Source: Capniomyces stellatus
Taxonomy: Eukaryota; Kickxellomycota; Harpellomycetes; Harpellales; Legeriomycetaceae
Direction: 5' to 3'
DNA: 64,000 nt
NCBI GenBank assembly: GCA_001661515.1
Contig: LUVW01000023.1
Span: 593,971 to 657,970, forward strand
Below are positions 46,561-59,891 of the stretch, piece after piece (within the stretch, counting starts at the first letter, position 1; each line of letters starts with the position of its first letter). The notes under the pieces are model-generated. The model made no database searches and was not told the origin of the DNA. It saw only the letters and a program-made list of their open reading frames with translations. The translations under genes were made by a program, and so were the position numbers.

Positions 46561-49078
46561 TTTTTTGTGTAATAGAAATGTTAGACTTGATATTCTCAGA
46601 AAATATTGTGTCTTATTGTCTTATTAAATCAATTACAATCTATCAAAATGTAATAAAAAAAGTGTGGTTTTGAGCCCAACAGCACTTGTGAAAGTAATGC
46701 TTATAACCCCATTTTGTCAACATAATCTAAAGCAGATTATACTTGGACATACTCCAATAACTGTTGCCAAATGCTTGTACATGCAATAATACTAAAAATA
46801 GACTTGACACAGGTTTGAAACTTTACTGACAACTTTAAATAAATAAAAGAAAGTCTATCGAAATAGCAATAGACTAGAAAGGCAGCTAAAGCAGATTTGG
46901 CTGGCGTTAATGGGGTATAGGGGAGTGGAAGTGAGAATATTCCCGCTAATAGGATAATTTTGTTCAAGTTGACTCAAATCAGTTGGATAGTGTCGTTTAG
47001 AAATACTGCTTGATTTATTAGCGCAAATAATTAATTGTTTGCTATTCCAATATAATTATGTAATAAGAGAACTAACAACCAACTTGGAATCAAAAATAAA
47101 TAATGATAATAATAATAAACAGGCCTACCAAGTCAATTTATTCAGCAAATCGAAGACTACTTCAAGTTATTTATTCTCCAGATATACCAGGCATTTAAAG
47201 CTACCGAGAGACTATTCGGTGATTCGTGACGACTTTTCATTATGTTTTCATCCTTATAAAACCATTTTGTTTTTGTTACACTTTTACTATTATTTTCTTT
47301 TTTCATTTTTATTCCAACTATGGGTGCCCTACTTCCACTACAACCTTTATTTTTGCTCCAATGTTTGCTTTTACTCCATTATTGGCATCAGGACGACTAT
47401 TCTTAGCATCATGCTTGTAATTTCTAAAACGACAGACAACTTTAATATTGTTATCTAACTACAGCAGTTTATTACCGAAGATGCAGTAATCAGCAGAGCA
47501 AAAAATAGAAAAGCTTCGGCGACTGATTGATCGAATGCTAATTTGGGATTTTAATATTAAAACTAGATTGATACTCAAGAGAGGACTACTCGAGACATCA
47601 AACTATTTACTATTACTGGATTCTGAGGACATCCATGCCCTTTTTGACTTTTTTTCTTCAAGAAATCAGGAGTATGACTAAACTAAACCTGTGCTTTCCA
47701 TCAATTAAAGTCAAGATACTAAGTGGATTTGCTAATAAATGACACTTATTTAAAATGATTTGTAATTGCTCTTCAATCGAGAAATGTAATTATAATTTAT
47801 TACAATAAATGAGAACTAAAAAGTTAAAATAAGCTAAAAGAGACTAAAAGAAACAAAAAAAAAACTAGAAAAAGACTATAAATCAGTATCGGAAAAAAAA
47901 ACTTGTCTAATATAAACTTGGACGAAAGAGCGCTATTCGACAGTTAAGTAAATTTAAAAAAACCTGATAATTAAAGAACAGTCAATGTAAAACAGAAATG
48001 TGTTCACAAAAAAAAATAAAAAGTATGCGTAAGTCAAAGTCAAATGTCAGTGGTTTTTTTTGAGCCAGGAGAAGAACCTAGCAAAGATAAAGTAATATTT
48101 TGACCAACTGACCCCTAAATCCAACGGAGGATTAACACCAATTAAACAGACGCTATTTTACTGTAGTTATGTTCATAGTTTTTCACATTTATTAACTTTA
48201 ATATTAGTAAATTTCAATAAATAAAAAGAGATTTTATTTCAAACAAAAAAGTTCAAGTTAAAAAAATATAAAACCAAAACAAAAAAACAGTAGCATTATT
48301 GAACTTCGAATATAAAAAAATAATAATGGTGCTAGTCCAACCAGTCATTTCTAACCCTAACTGATCTCCACTTGCTTTTGCAAAAGTTTGCCATGCTGCA
48401 TTTTACTTGAAGGTTATTTTGACCAAGACTAGAGCCAAACATATGTGTACAATAGATTTATGACAAGACCATTGTTGGGAGTATGCTGGTTGTGACTTTT
48501 TTTTAGTATTCTTTAACTTTGTTGATATATAATGTTTGGAGCTAAGATTCAAACGTTTGTGGCTCGGCTGGTTTCTGTAAACGGCGTAGTTACCTTTTTT
48601 TTTTTTTTTGCTTTGCTGTATTAAAGCAGACACTAGCCTACAAATTAAATATGTATGAGGCGTATAATTCTAGTTATAAACTACGACCAGTCTAGCACAG
48701 GTGAAATTAAATTGCATGTTACTTTTATTAGTTGGTTATATCAAGACGAAGGCTTACCGCTACATTTCTCAGTCGAACAAGGCATATTTTTAGCCAGGTT
48801 ATACACATATTATACATACATTATATATGTCTCTTCTGCACTATATGGCTTTACTCTATTATACATTTATTACACAACCGAGTCAGCTAATAAATTGTTA
48901 ATAGCCAATGTCCCGTACGCAATTTTACGTAATAAATTATGAATATATTAGGAATTGGCTTTAATTTAAAATTAGATCTGTAAATTAAATTGAATCATAG
49001 TGGCAGCTTCATTATGAATTTATAATATCTTCCAAAAAGCTATATAATAAATTGGGTCTATAAATACAGCTTTTGCAT

Positions 49079-49158
49079 TACTAAGTAGCTTTACTAAGTG
49101 GTTTTACTAAGTGGTTTTACTAAGTGGTTTTACTAAGTGGTTTTACTAAGTGGTTTTC
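49079..49158 (+). repeat. 13-base tandem repeat TTTTACTAAGTGG
   Basis: About six head-to-tail copies; the first is slightly different (ACTAAGTAGC). Non-coding, upstream of the homeodomain gene. Confidence 0.85.
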
Positions 49159-49963
49159 ATTAAGAATAAAAAAATTACACAAATGCTTTTAGCGTCAGGG
49201 AATTCATTTTTTTTTCTATTAATATTTTACTAACTTACTAAACCACTAAGACTTTTTATTACGGAGACTCTTTAATCAAGTGTTGCGCTCACTAAATATG
49301 ATACAGTTTTGTAATCAATAACATGTATTTATACATTTGGTGGGTATTGGTTACATTTTGTTAATTAGCTTCAATTACTAAATCCAAACAGTTGAATAAT
49401 TCCCTGTTATTTCGTCTTTCAATCTAATGGTTTTGTTCTTTGATTTGCCGACATGGCATCTTTTTGTTAATTTTGTTGTCTCTTGGATGTTTATAATTCA
49501 ACATAAATGACTTTTTCAGCTTTTTTATCTTTTAACTTTTATCTTTCTTTTTATCTTTTCTCGTTTTGCTTTTTTATTTTTACTTTTATTTTTTGTCTTT
49601 TTCTTTTGCCACTATTTATTTATTTATTTATTTACAAATCCGTGCTATTTTACCAATACACTATTTGGTAATCTTGAATGTTTCTTTGCCCATATTTTCG
49701 CTCTTTTTTTCTAATTCGAATGGAAATGTGTTATAAAAATTAAATTAAATTACCCAACTTGATTTAACTGTTGACCATCAAGTTGAAGTGAAAATAAAAT
49801 AAAAACCTTATTTCCAAGGAAAAGCATTAATTTAAATTTAATTTAAATAGTCCCACATTTACTGTGCCAAACACATAACCATTCAATTCCATCCCAAAGC
49901 AAAGAGAGAAAAAAAAATACACGTTTTCATTTATTTAACTTTATACTTAAACTATAGTAAGCA

Positions 49964-49970
49964 TATAAAT
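49964..49970 (+). promoter_or_regulatory. Possible TATA box of the homeodomain gene
   Basis: TATAAAT lies 44 bases upstream of the start at 50008. Confidence 0.3.
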
Positions 49971-50007
49971 GTGCTATTGAACTTGACTAATTAAATAATA
50001 TACATAC

Positions 50008-51243
50008 ATGATGAACCAGCACACTGAAACTGATAATGAAAATCAACTATCGCATAATTCAAAGCCCACAAGTGATTTTGAGGAATTGGATCAGGAAAGT
50101 GTAGACAACTCAAAAGAAACATCGTCCAACCTAGACTATGAGAGTGCATCCAATGGTACAGAAAGAAAATATAGTGATGATGGCGATAAAACAGGGTCCA
50201 AGAAAAAAAGACGAAGGGCTACGCAAACCCAAATAGACTTAATGACAAAAGTATTCAACAATACACCATTCCCATCATCCGAGGTCAGAAAAGAGCTAGC
50301 CAGAAGCCTAGATATGTCACCTCGAACAGTGCAGATATGGTTTCAGAATAAAAGGCAGGCATGCAAGCAATACAAGGGGATTTACATATCATACTCCAAC
50401 AACTACAGATACAACAACTACAAGGTATACAAAACGGACATGATCAACAAAAACATAGTTAAAAACAGCAGCAGCACCAGCAGCAGCTCATTCAGTGGGT
50501 TTAGCAGAAGCGCCGATGTACGCGAAAAACAAAACAGCACGCCTTTCTCGCAAAGCTCTATGGAAAGCAGCAAAAGCAACGAGTTCCTGGCTGAATTGAA
50601 CGACAGGTCTTACTTGAATTATAACAATAGCAAACACAATACACTACATAGCAATCATACATACTCTACAAATATTGAAAATACAGGGTCAGAATTGTCA
50701 TTTCCTGGATCATTGATTGGGGACAACCAAGCCATACATACCGACTTTAGGATGCGCGAGCTTGGTTCACAGGGCCACTTTCACGCCAATTCGTCTACAA
50801 GGTTTCCTGGACTCAGTGAACAAGAATCTCGGTATGTGTCTAATAACGCATATTTGGGGAAAAGGCCCAGGTACTCAAATTCGATAAACTCAGAGTTTGC
50901 TCAAAGTCTGAAGATTGGAGATAGGGATCCACTCAAAACCAGTTACCATCCAGTCATAAACACAAACATTAGAAACAACGAAGAAAATAGCCGGTTTACC
51001 ACAAGGGCCCTACGGAGCAAATCCGAATCACTTAAAAGGTGTAATGAATATGACAATAACAATGACGGATTGGAAATAGAAAATAGCTACTTTGAAAGCT
51101 ACAATGGTAGAGATATGGTTAGCAGTTCTACAGCTTATTTTCCTTCTCGTGACTACCCACCAAGTGCGCCTATCGACCAAGAGAAAAATAACGAGCCTGC
51201 TAGAAAAGTATCCTCCATTAGGAATTTACTGAACCTATCATAA
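50008..51243 (+). CDS. Homeodomain transcription factor
   Basis: Intronless frame of 411 residues beginning with two ATGs in a row. An acidic Ser/Asn-rich head (1-62) precedes a homeodomain at about 64-123. It starts with a basic arm (KKKRRRATQTQIDLMTKVF), has helix 2 (SSEVRKELARSLDM), and helix 3 contains TVQIWFQNKRQACKQY, with the DNA-contact residues W111, F112, N114 and R116. The spacing is that of a typical 60-residue domain, not a TALE type. The rest is Ser/Asn-rich with no further domain, ending in a short hydrophobic SIRNLLNLS that could be an interaction motif. It should bind DNA in the nucleus. It resembles fungal homeobox factors of the Yox1/Pho2 class only in general; target genes are unknown. 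It has large non-coding flanks on both sides. Confidence 0.9.
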   Translation: MMNQHTETDNENQLSHNSKPTSDFEELDQESVDNSKETSSNLDYESASNGTERKYSDDGDKTGSKKKRRRATQTQIDLMTKVFNNTPFPSSEVRKELARSLDMSPRTVQIWFQNKRQACKQYKGIYISYSNNYRYNNYKVYKTDMINKNIVKNSSSTSSSSFSGFSRSADVREKQNSTPFSQSSMESSKSNEFLAELNDRSYLNYNNSKHNTLHSNHTYSTNIENTGSELSFPGSLIGDNQAIHTDFRMRELGSQGHFHANSSTRFPGLSEQESRYVSNNAYLGKRPRYSNSINSEFAQSLKIGDRDPLKTSYHPVINTNIRNNEENSRFTTRALRSKSESLKRCNEYDNNNDGLEIENSYFESYNGRDMVSSSTAYFPSRDYPPSAPIDQEKNNEPARKVSSIRNLLNLS

Positions 51244-54200
51244 GGCTCTTATTATGTATACTTATTTACACTGTTTTTGTACAATTTATCTACATAGATT
51301 TATATTTATAACTACCCTTGCTATCATTAATAAATAAATACCATCATCAAAAAGGATATGATACTTAAATTTGATAGACGTGTATTTTTGACCGCTACAT
51401 CAACACAACTTGAAGCTCCTTGTAATGCTAACAATTGGCATAAAAGCTTTCCTCCGGCTATTGAATTTGTAATCTATTCTAAAATTGACCTGCTGAAATC
51501 AACAAAAAAAAACGATATTTTCCCATTCACTTGAAAACGACGGCTTTATCGCGAGAAATCTGTGCAATAAAATTCCAAATCACTATTTCAATAAAGATAA
51601 ATATTTCAAATCAATTTAGCAGCATTAACAACAGGCAAGTCTCCAAGGCTGATTAACCAAATAATTCTCCGTAGCTTTGTTTTTGACTGGCAAAGATCTG
51701 CAAAACAGTAGCGAATTAGTAAATGTGATTTTGTTGACTAAAAGTAAAAGATTCTTTACAAAAAAAAAGTGCTGATTCTTTCTCACTTTCTAATGCCTAT
51801 TGCACCTCAGACTTTTCCCCAAGCTTACACTGGCTTTTAATTAGATTACAAACGGGTAGTTCGACATAAACAACTACCAATCCCTTTGCACTATCAAGCC
51901 TTTGTGTTATATATCATTTTCTTACGAAAAGGAAGAAAAGCGGAATTCAGCTAAAAAAAATTGCTTATTAAAGTAATTTATGAATCCAATTGACTAATTA
52001 ATAGTTACAATATTGGTTACGGATCTCTTAAAAAAGCTAAAAATTAAAAAAATTTGTAACTTGCAGGTGACTCACTTTTTTTTGTGTTGTTACGTCCAAC
52101 AGTTTTATCGGGCGGTCCCGAGTAAAATATCTCAATAAAAAAATATTAAAAACTTGACCCATAATATATATTTTACGAATGTGTAATATGTAAAACCCCC
52201 GGGATCTTATGGTTGCAAATCGATGTCATATTTTGGTCTGATCTCTATCTGAACTTTTTTGTTTTCATTCTTATCTTTTTGAATTGCTAGTTGAACTTTT
52301 TGATTCCTCAACTTTTTTGCTAAACAGAATGCCAGAAATAATTTATAATCTTGTTATGAAAGTAGTACAGCTTATGTTTTTCAACTGTGCCATTTATTTT
52401 GCTATATACACCTACTTTAGCCGGTGTGTCGGGGTTATAACCATTCCGAGGCACTGAGTGCAAAACAGACTTACACTCGAACCATTTGAATCGACTAAAG
52501 TAGACACCCAGTGTTTCTGGCTGTTGGCGTCAAAAAAAAAAAGACATAATGATAATAGGAAGCTTGTGCATTTATTTACTTTGGCTGGTAATCAAGTAAA
52601 GCAGTCGATTTTTTTTTTATTGCAAGGAAGCAGTCAAATTCTACAGCATTTCTTTCTGGATAGTCTAGGGCTTACCATCAAGTTTCTGGGGATAAAGGAA
52701 CATGGCCATTGTTGGCTAATCAAATCGAAAATCATCAGCCCTTTTCCTCCAATTTAAAGCAAGTCTTGGTTATATTATATAATAATCTTCATTGGCCAAC
52801 TTAATTTGGTTTACCTGATTGAGAAATTGATTATTCTCACATACTCAACCAAGCAAAACAGTAAAACAAATTGTCTACTTTTATTGTAGTATCACAAGCA
52901 ATTTGTAATCTAATGTTGAATTTAGGATACTTTGCTTTAAATGGTTCTAAAAATAGAATGTTTGGTAGAAACCCAGTGCTAAACTAATTCGAGTCCTAAT
53001 AATGATGGATGGTTTAAAGTTAACACTTTGTATTGTTAAGTTTTTGCGTACAAAAAAATGAAGTTTGCTGAAAAGATATTGGCTAGTGGTGTTCTAACCA
53101 TCTAAGATGCGATAAGTATGATTGTGAAATTCTAAACTTTAAATAGAAAAACTCCAACTTGTGCTCTGCAATGTCAATATTAGTAACAACAATCTAAACT
53201 AAATCAATTAAACTACAAATAATAATTCGATTAAAATAAAGAACCATAAAAAGAAATGTGAAAAAAATGTAAAGTATAGACAAACATAACTGGCCTAGTT
53301 CACTTTAAAATAGGTGTTCATTCAACTCGAGAGAACCTTTATAAACTACCTTTACTGACTCTCGTATGATTCAGGTCCAACCCGGAGTTAAGACATAAAG
53401 TAATTCTAGCCAAGTAAACAATGATTAAAGCAAATCATCTATCTTGACCAAACCACTTAAAGCGCCAGCTACATGTTTTTAGTAACATATTCGTATGTTG
53501 CTGATATATGCTACTGGGAGTGTTTTTTTTTAGGGCCACTGGTGCCAGGTAGTTGTGTATTAAATATGTCCAAATCCCGCCAGTTACATGGATTATCTTT
53601 ATGAGAAATGGATGTACATACTATTTTATTTTTTTTGCTTTATATTTGAGCTAAAAGCAAAACGGATGTTAAATAAGTAATTAGTAAGCTGAGCTCATAG
53701 ATACAGATGATCTGTATAGGCTTGCTGTCATCAACACCCAATAAATGTCTGGCTTCAAAGCGAGTTCTACCTCCCCTCACACATGTGCATCTCCACTTTA
53801 ATAATAAAAACAATATTTGGTTAAAAATATTTCCAACGATTGAACTCACTTTTCCCATTTTAAAACTGAAATAATAGATGCCTACAATAATGTTAATAGT
53901 TGATAGTTGATAGTTGATAGTTGGGAAATTGACCTGGTTACATTTCTTATTTTGCATATTTTTACTTTATCTTCCAGGTTACATAAATTTGCTACTGAAT
54001 TATTATGCTGTATATCTATAAACAGCAACTGATGTCAACCGTTTTTTCTTTATTTTAAAAACACAAAACTGTTAACTTTACAGTCATTGAAAAGTGTTTA
54101 GTACTGCTATAATCGATTTACTGCTCGTACTTGATTATAAAGTTTGTAAATGGTGCAAATCTTGAAAGTTATCGAATTTAAGTTTTACTATCGTTGGTGG

Positions 54201-54877
54201 TGGTGCTTACGGTAACTTTCTAAACAAACAGTTTGCAAAGATAAGCACCAAATTGACTCTGCAAAATATATTACTCCTACCAAATAGATAAATTGGTGTT
54301 AGACAATAGTATGATTAACATATTGACTTGATTATTCAAATTTATTGTTCAAAACTACTACATATTTTATTTACTTATAGCATAAAGATTATTAGAATTT
54401 ATTGATTAATACCAAACTGCTGAAATCAAAACTTTGAAGCTTGGGTTCAACCAACTAACCAGCAAGTAAAAAGAAAAAGTAAGGAATAGGAGCTTAAATA
54501 CAGACAATCAGCTTTTATATGAAAAAGTATACAGTTCTGCAAAGCCAAAATAAAGTTATCGGCACCCTTTCCCTTATGGTGATTAAATGTTATACAACAA
54601 TATAAAAACAATGTACCATTGAGGTTTAAAAGGAACCGATTAGGAGGTAAAAGAAAACAGTATATTTCTGCTTTGCTTAGAGTTAATTAGTTAGGGATTC
54701 TTTAATAAATAAAAGTTTATTGCATTATTTGGGCTTTAATCGTTATTTTTTTAAATAAAGCGAGAAAAAATAGCTGTTTTGTATTTGAAGGAAACGGCTT
54801 TAAAAGGCAAAACCATCAATTGCGGAGATACAGAAATACAGGAATACAGAAATACAGGAATACAGAAGCAAAGGACT
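51244..54877. other. Gene-poor region
   Basis: About 3.6 kb of AT-rich DNA between the homeodomain and ABC transporter genes. A plus-strand frame at 52458-52757 and a minus-strand candidate mini-exon at 53640-53880 were noted but are not firm. A short TAGTTGA tandem repeat lies near 53895-53922. An ATACAG(G/A)A repeat lies in the presumed leader of the ABC gene (about 54829-54868). Confidence 0.5.
53655..53870 (-). CDS. Possible small spliced gene, very uncertain
   Basis: On the minus strand ATGGGAAAA is followed by a GTGAGT donor (near 53851). After an AAAG acceptor (near 53795) comes an open piece reading WRCTCVRGGRTRFEARHLLG and VDDSKPIQII. A GTATCT donor, a TACTAAT branch-like sequence and a TTTTAG acceptor follow. 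The sequence looks more protein-like than its surroundings, but the product would be only about 36-50 residues and I recognise no family. Confidence 0.2.
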
Positions 54878-57800
54878 ATGCCCAACACTAGCGAAAATGT
54901 CAAGGCATATGGGACAGCTAAAGACAAGGATATTGACTATAGTACTATGCAAAAATGCGGCAACTTTTCTGGGGTAGTAGAAAAGTCAAAAAAAGATCAT
55001 GAGGCCAATTGGCAGCATAAAGATAGTGCTTTCAGCAAACTTTGTGACAAAGAAGAAGAGTATCCGAGCTTTGATACCGGAAAAAGACTAAGAAGGGCAT
55101 CGACAACATCACTATGTTTGGCTAAAAGCCAAATAAGCCCGGAAAGGACTGTCGAGCAAAGGGGTAAAGTAGTTATAAACGATGCGCATACCATCGAATC
55201 TGGTGTCGAGCCTTGCGAAGAGTATACTATTTGCAATAGGTCAAACATCAATAGCAAATACTCTATTGGGAAAGTAAACGCGGTGCTAAGCTCAAATCCA
55301 AGTGTGGTGGCTGAGAAAGTTAAGGAGTGGAACAAAAGACTTACAAATAGCTCAATGGATAACGCTTGCTCAGGGAAATTTTTGAAAGTTTTAAGCGATG
55401 ATGGGGTTGCTAGCAAAGAAGTGGATGGCCCTGGAAGTTTTGAAAATAATTTTATAGAAAACAACACAGAGTCGAGTTTTACCAAAAGCAAGTACCTAGC
55501 TGCCAACAGAAGCGATTTTTACAAAGGGCAGAGAACAAGTGTAGACAGCTTTGGACAGCCGCATGAGTACATGAGCTTAATAACTGATATTAACACAGAT
55601 TTTAATGTTGAAATTGACCAAGGAGTCAAACGAGTCAAGCTGAAAAAAACGACAAAGTCATCAAGCTTGAAAGGATCAGATGCGCCTGGAAGTGATAAAA
55701 GTGATGTGGGATACATGAATGGCGTTGTATGTTCAAACGTAAGCAGAAATGAGAAGATGTTGAAAATAAAAAACGGTGAGGAAAGTGCGATAGATGCAAA
55801 ACTGAGTCATTTAGGCTGCATAGAAAAAGTCGAACACAAAAGTAAAATCGAGGCACAAATGTCAGGAAGCTTTAAAACGGAACAAAAAACACGGTTTGTT
55901 TCAACTCCCAACATTGATGAGTTGATTGAAATAAGCAAAATGGTCCATGACAGCACACCAAATGCATTAAAATATGAGTTTTGTGCAAACATACCGAAAA
56001 GACGCAGCGATATTAGCGAAAAAAGCAATAATAGCAAAAAAAGTGAAAAAATAAGCCCAACTTACAAGGGTAGCCGCGAGGAATTTAAGCCATATCTAGC
56101 TGGAAGCGATTCGGTGAGTAAAATGAACAGTAGCACCTTGAAGTCAAAAGACAGTTATGTCCTAAAAAGCATATTGAGGGACAGTAAAAGCAAGCATAGC
56201 TCCGGTCGTAAAGAAAACAAACGAGTGACAATTAACTCTAGCGTAACGGATATATACCTGGATCCCTTTTTGTATAACGAGGAAAGAGAAAAGGGAGTAA
56301 TGCAGCTGAGGGCGTTGGCTTACAGCAAGATTTCATATCAAAAGCGTGCTTACCTAATAAACATATGTTGCGTTGCGATATGTCCGGTCATGATGGTGGC
56401 GTTTGGAGGCGTATTGGCGATGATGATAAATAGCGTATTATCGAATAGGTATTCAAAAATAAACTATTTGATGTGTTCAAACACAAGTGCATTGGATGAG
56501 TACAAAATGCCAATAAACAAAGAAAGCATATCATATCTGCCAAAAACAAAGGCGGAGCTTATCCCAAACGGATTAGAGTTTGGAAAAGCCGATTTCTATC
56601 ATATCAACCACTATTTCAGACCTTTAGACGCCTTGGACTATTATATGGGGAAAGACGTTGATATGGAGATTACGGATGGATCTCCAAGCTGTGGCTGGTG
56701 GTTTGACCATGACTATACATTTAATGATACCTACTCGAACTTGCCTGATACCAATATCCCGATCAGAAAGGACACGTAAGACAAAAATTTGCCACAGAAT
56801 GCATATAAGACGAGTATTTCCTCTTTTTTTTAGCTATTTGTAGTGGCTGTAGAGCTAGAAAATGTAAAAAAAAAAAAATTTAGGTGCAGGTTCAAGTGTG
56901 ACTATAATTTAAAAAGTATATATTTAATGATTGCTATTGGTATAGAACAAACAAGCCAGATCCGATCAAAGGCTGGTTTGGGATAGATTTTTTAAAGAAC
57001 AGCACCATGAAAATTCTGCTGTATCAAAGGCTACAATGGGCGTTGGTTCAACCCCACCAAAACGGAAGCGTGGGGGAGCTGGAGGAGCAGCCAATTATTA
57101 GCAGCGAATATGATATTGATGCATTGAATCCGGGTCCAGACCTAAAACTAGTGCTAGCAAACTTGTTGATGCAGGACGCGCTGAGGAAACAACGTCCAGG
57201 GATTTTGAACAAAATAGATGGCAACCTGTGGTTTAACTTGACGCAAAAGCAGGATAATGAGGATATGTACGAAGTGAATGGGCTAAAGCCGGTGCCGTGG
57301 TTTAAAAAAGTAGGCGAGAAAAGGCTGGAGCCAGAGGAGATTGATGGATTGATTCAAAAGCTGCTGAGGGAAGTGACAAGCGAGCTGACTGAACTGAGTA
57401 ACACAGTGAAAAATGCGTTTAGTAATGTATTTAGGACAGTGAGTTTCAGTAAAAGATCAATACGCTACTACACAAAGGTGATGGAGATTATGAAGAAGAT
57501 GCCGTGGGGAGTGGTGATTTTTGACAAGGTAGATAACGAAAGTCGAGAGCTAAAGTACACCATGCAGTTTGGGACAAACAGCCAGTTGTCAAAGTCAGGG
57601 CTATTTCCATCTATTGTGGAGCGATTGGTGACCCAGCATAACCAGATTGCCAATGGGTTTTTAAAAGACGTATTGGGAGATAGCAACGCAAACATAGTGA
57701 GGGGGCTGAGGGGCATGCCTCAAATACAGGTGGATGCTATTAGGATTCAGCTGGGGAGCTTGGTGGGATCGCTGCTGTTTCCGCTGGGCGTGTCGTTTCT

Positions 57801-59658
57801 AATACCCATTTTTGTGATTATGCTTGTCCAAGAAAAAGAAGACAGAGTGCTGGTTATGATGAAGATCAATGGGCTCAAGACCAAATACTACTATATTGCG
57901 CACTATATCCATTTTATTACGCTTTCAGCTATATCTTCAATGTTTTTAATAGCTTCGGGGCTGGTGTTCAGGGTTGAGCTGTTTACAATGACGAGTGCGT
58001 CGGTATATACGTTGCTGTTGTTTGTGTGGGCAAATGTCCAGATAGTTCTGTCGTTTTTTCTGAGTACACTGTTCCAGAGCAGCAAAAACGCAATGGTGTT
58101 TGTGTACTTGTTGGTGTTTAGCGGTGCTGTTTTTGATGCAGCTATATCGAACTCCATAACAGCAAAAGTCTCGCCGGCATACTACATGTGGCCTCCGCTT
58201 GCAATGTATCAAGCTTTAAACAAACTAAACATTGCGTCAACCTCGGCTCTTAGGCCAGCGTACATCATGAGCGACTTGATCAAAGGCGACGGCGTTTATG
58301 AGTGCATTGTGGCAATGGCTATTGGGCTGGTTGTGTATATGTTGTTGGCAACATACCTGTTTCAGGTATTTCCAGGAGGCTATGGGGCGAAAAGGCCATG
58401 GCACTTTTTTATCACTGACTTGGTAAAGAGGTTTAGAAAGGCAGCTGAGACAAGAAGAGGCAGTGATGTTGACGATACGGGTGCATGCAAAGTCGAGAGT
58501 TTTGACTATACCGAGCTGCAATACGAAGACCATTACGTAAAGCTAGAGAGAAAACGAGTGTTGACGGATAGTTACAGCAGCGACACTACATTGGTAATGA
58601 AAAGGCTGCAGAAAAGGTACGCTGACGAAAACCTTGCAGTTAAAGATATATCATTGTCGGTTGAAAAGGGGTCAGTGTTTGGGCTGTTGGGGCCAAACGG
58701 AGCGGGGAAAAGCACGGTAGTTTCGATGCTAATAGGGCTATACAATATGAGTTCGGGGTCAGCGACGTTATCAGGACTGGACTTATCTGATAAAACCCGG
58801 TGTAGGTTTAGACAAATAGGATTTTGTCCGCAGTTTGATATACTGTTTAGGCATCTTACAGTTGAGGAGCACTTGTTGTTTTATGTTAGGCTGAAAGGAT
58901 CAAAAAGACTGTATGAGAATGAGCTAGTTGAGGAGGCGCTTGATTTGTTTATGCTGGACGAGTTCAAAGAGCGGACCACAGGCACTTTGTCGGGAGGAGA
59001 AAAGCGGCTGCTGAGTCTTGCAATCGCGTTTGTAGGCAGACCTTCAATGGTGTTTCTAGACGAGCCAACGGTAAGCCATGATTTTATGGATAAAGTTAAC
59101 CTACAGAATATAAATAAGTAAAAGGTATATATTGCGAGTAAGAAATAAAAGGGGTTTGCGTTTAAAACTGAATTTAACTGGATGTAGAATGGACTTGACC
59201 CCGTTGCAAAAAGAGATATATGGAATCTGATAAAAGAGCTCAGGCACAACTACACCATCATGATGACAACAAACAACATGGATGAAGCAGAATCGCTATG
59301 CAGCAAGTTGGGAATAATGGCAAACGGTACTTTAAGGTGCATTGGGACGCCGCAGTTTTTAAAGCAGGCGTATAGCAATAAGTACCTATTGTCGGTGGAA
59401 TGCAACACCGAATTTGTGGAAACGGTTATAGAATACATTGAGGATATACTACCGCTTGGGTTTAAGCTCAAGGACAGGTATAGCAGCAAGGTGGTTTGGA
59501 GCTTTGAGTTCCACCACGGGGTTATTGGCATGGTGATGCAAGAGATCCAGGCAAAACAGCGCGAACTGATGATTTATAGCTGGGGGTTATCGCAAACATC
59601 GCTTGAAGACGTGTTTACCTCAGTTATCGGGGACCAAACCGACACCAGCAAACAGTGA
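54878..59658 (+). CDS. ABCA-type ABC half transporter with long N-terminal extension
   Basis: Three exons, 54878-56775, 56946-59070 and 59188-59658, with introns of 170 and 117 bases and the frame kept; 1497 residues. The start is the first ATG in frame (MPNTSENVKAYG). The first ~470 residues are hydrophilic, rich in Ser, Lys and Glu, with no domain. The transporter begins near QLRALAYSKISYQKRAYLINIC with the first membrane helix. An exoplasmic domain follows, then five or six helices (FLIPIFVIMLVQEKEDRVLVMMKINGL is the ABCA-like reentry). The single nucleotide-binding domain has Walker A GPNGAGKST, Q-loop FCPQFD, signature LSGGEKRLLSLAIAF, Walker B MVFLDEPT and D-loop NGLDP. The switch position reads TTNNMDEA instead of TTHxMDEA. 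ABCA proteins move lipids, and half-size ABCA-like proteins occur in protists and early fungi, presumably dimerising. The substrate is unknown. Confidence 0.9.
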
Positions 59659-59891
59659 CCAACTGACGAAACGATACTTTGGACAGTTGTACCACTATTA
59701 TGTGGACTTTATTGTTATATTTGTAAACGTTCGATTTTTTTTCTTCTTTTTTTTTTTTTATTCTTGACAGTTTTTATTCTTCTCAAAGCAAACAAACAAA
59801 CAAACAAACAAACAATAATAATAATGGTAATGAAAAGATAGTTACAAATAAATAAAGAAGAGAAGAAAAGTAATTGATAATCTAATGGCAA
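59659..59891. other. Convergent spacer
   Basis: 233 bases between the ABC transporter and BRO1-domain genes. It contains T runs and a CAAA tetramer repeat near 59790-59815. Confidence 0.6.

Larger units (their letters stand above)
45135..50007. other. Gene-poor region with one unexplained island
   Basis: Nearly 4.9 kb without a supported gene. It holds a 10-base tandem repeat (45961-46000), a higher-complexity island at 46020-46560, a 13-base tandem repeat (about 49079-49158) and AT-rich filler. Frames at 47039-47458 and 48655-48942 on the plus strand are not convincing. Confidence 0.5.

Noticed and set aside
47039..47458. 139-codon plus-strand frame
   Set aside because: Starts at a non-ATG codon, second half is an F/Y/L string expected of T-rich DNA, no family resemblance.
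52458..52757. 99-codon plus-strand frame
   Set aside because: Starts at GTG, no domain and no supporting splice sites.
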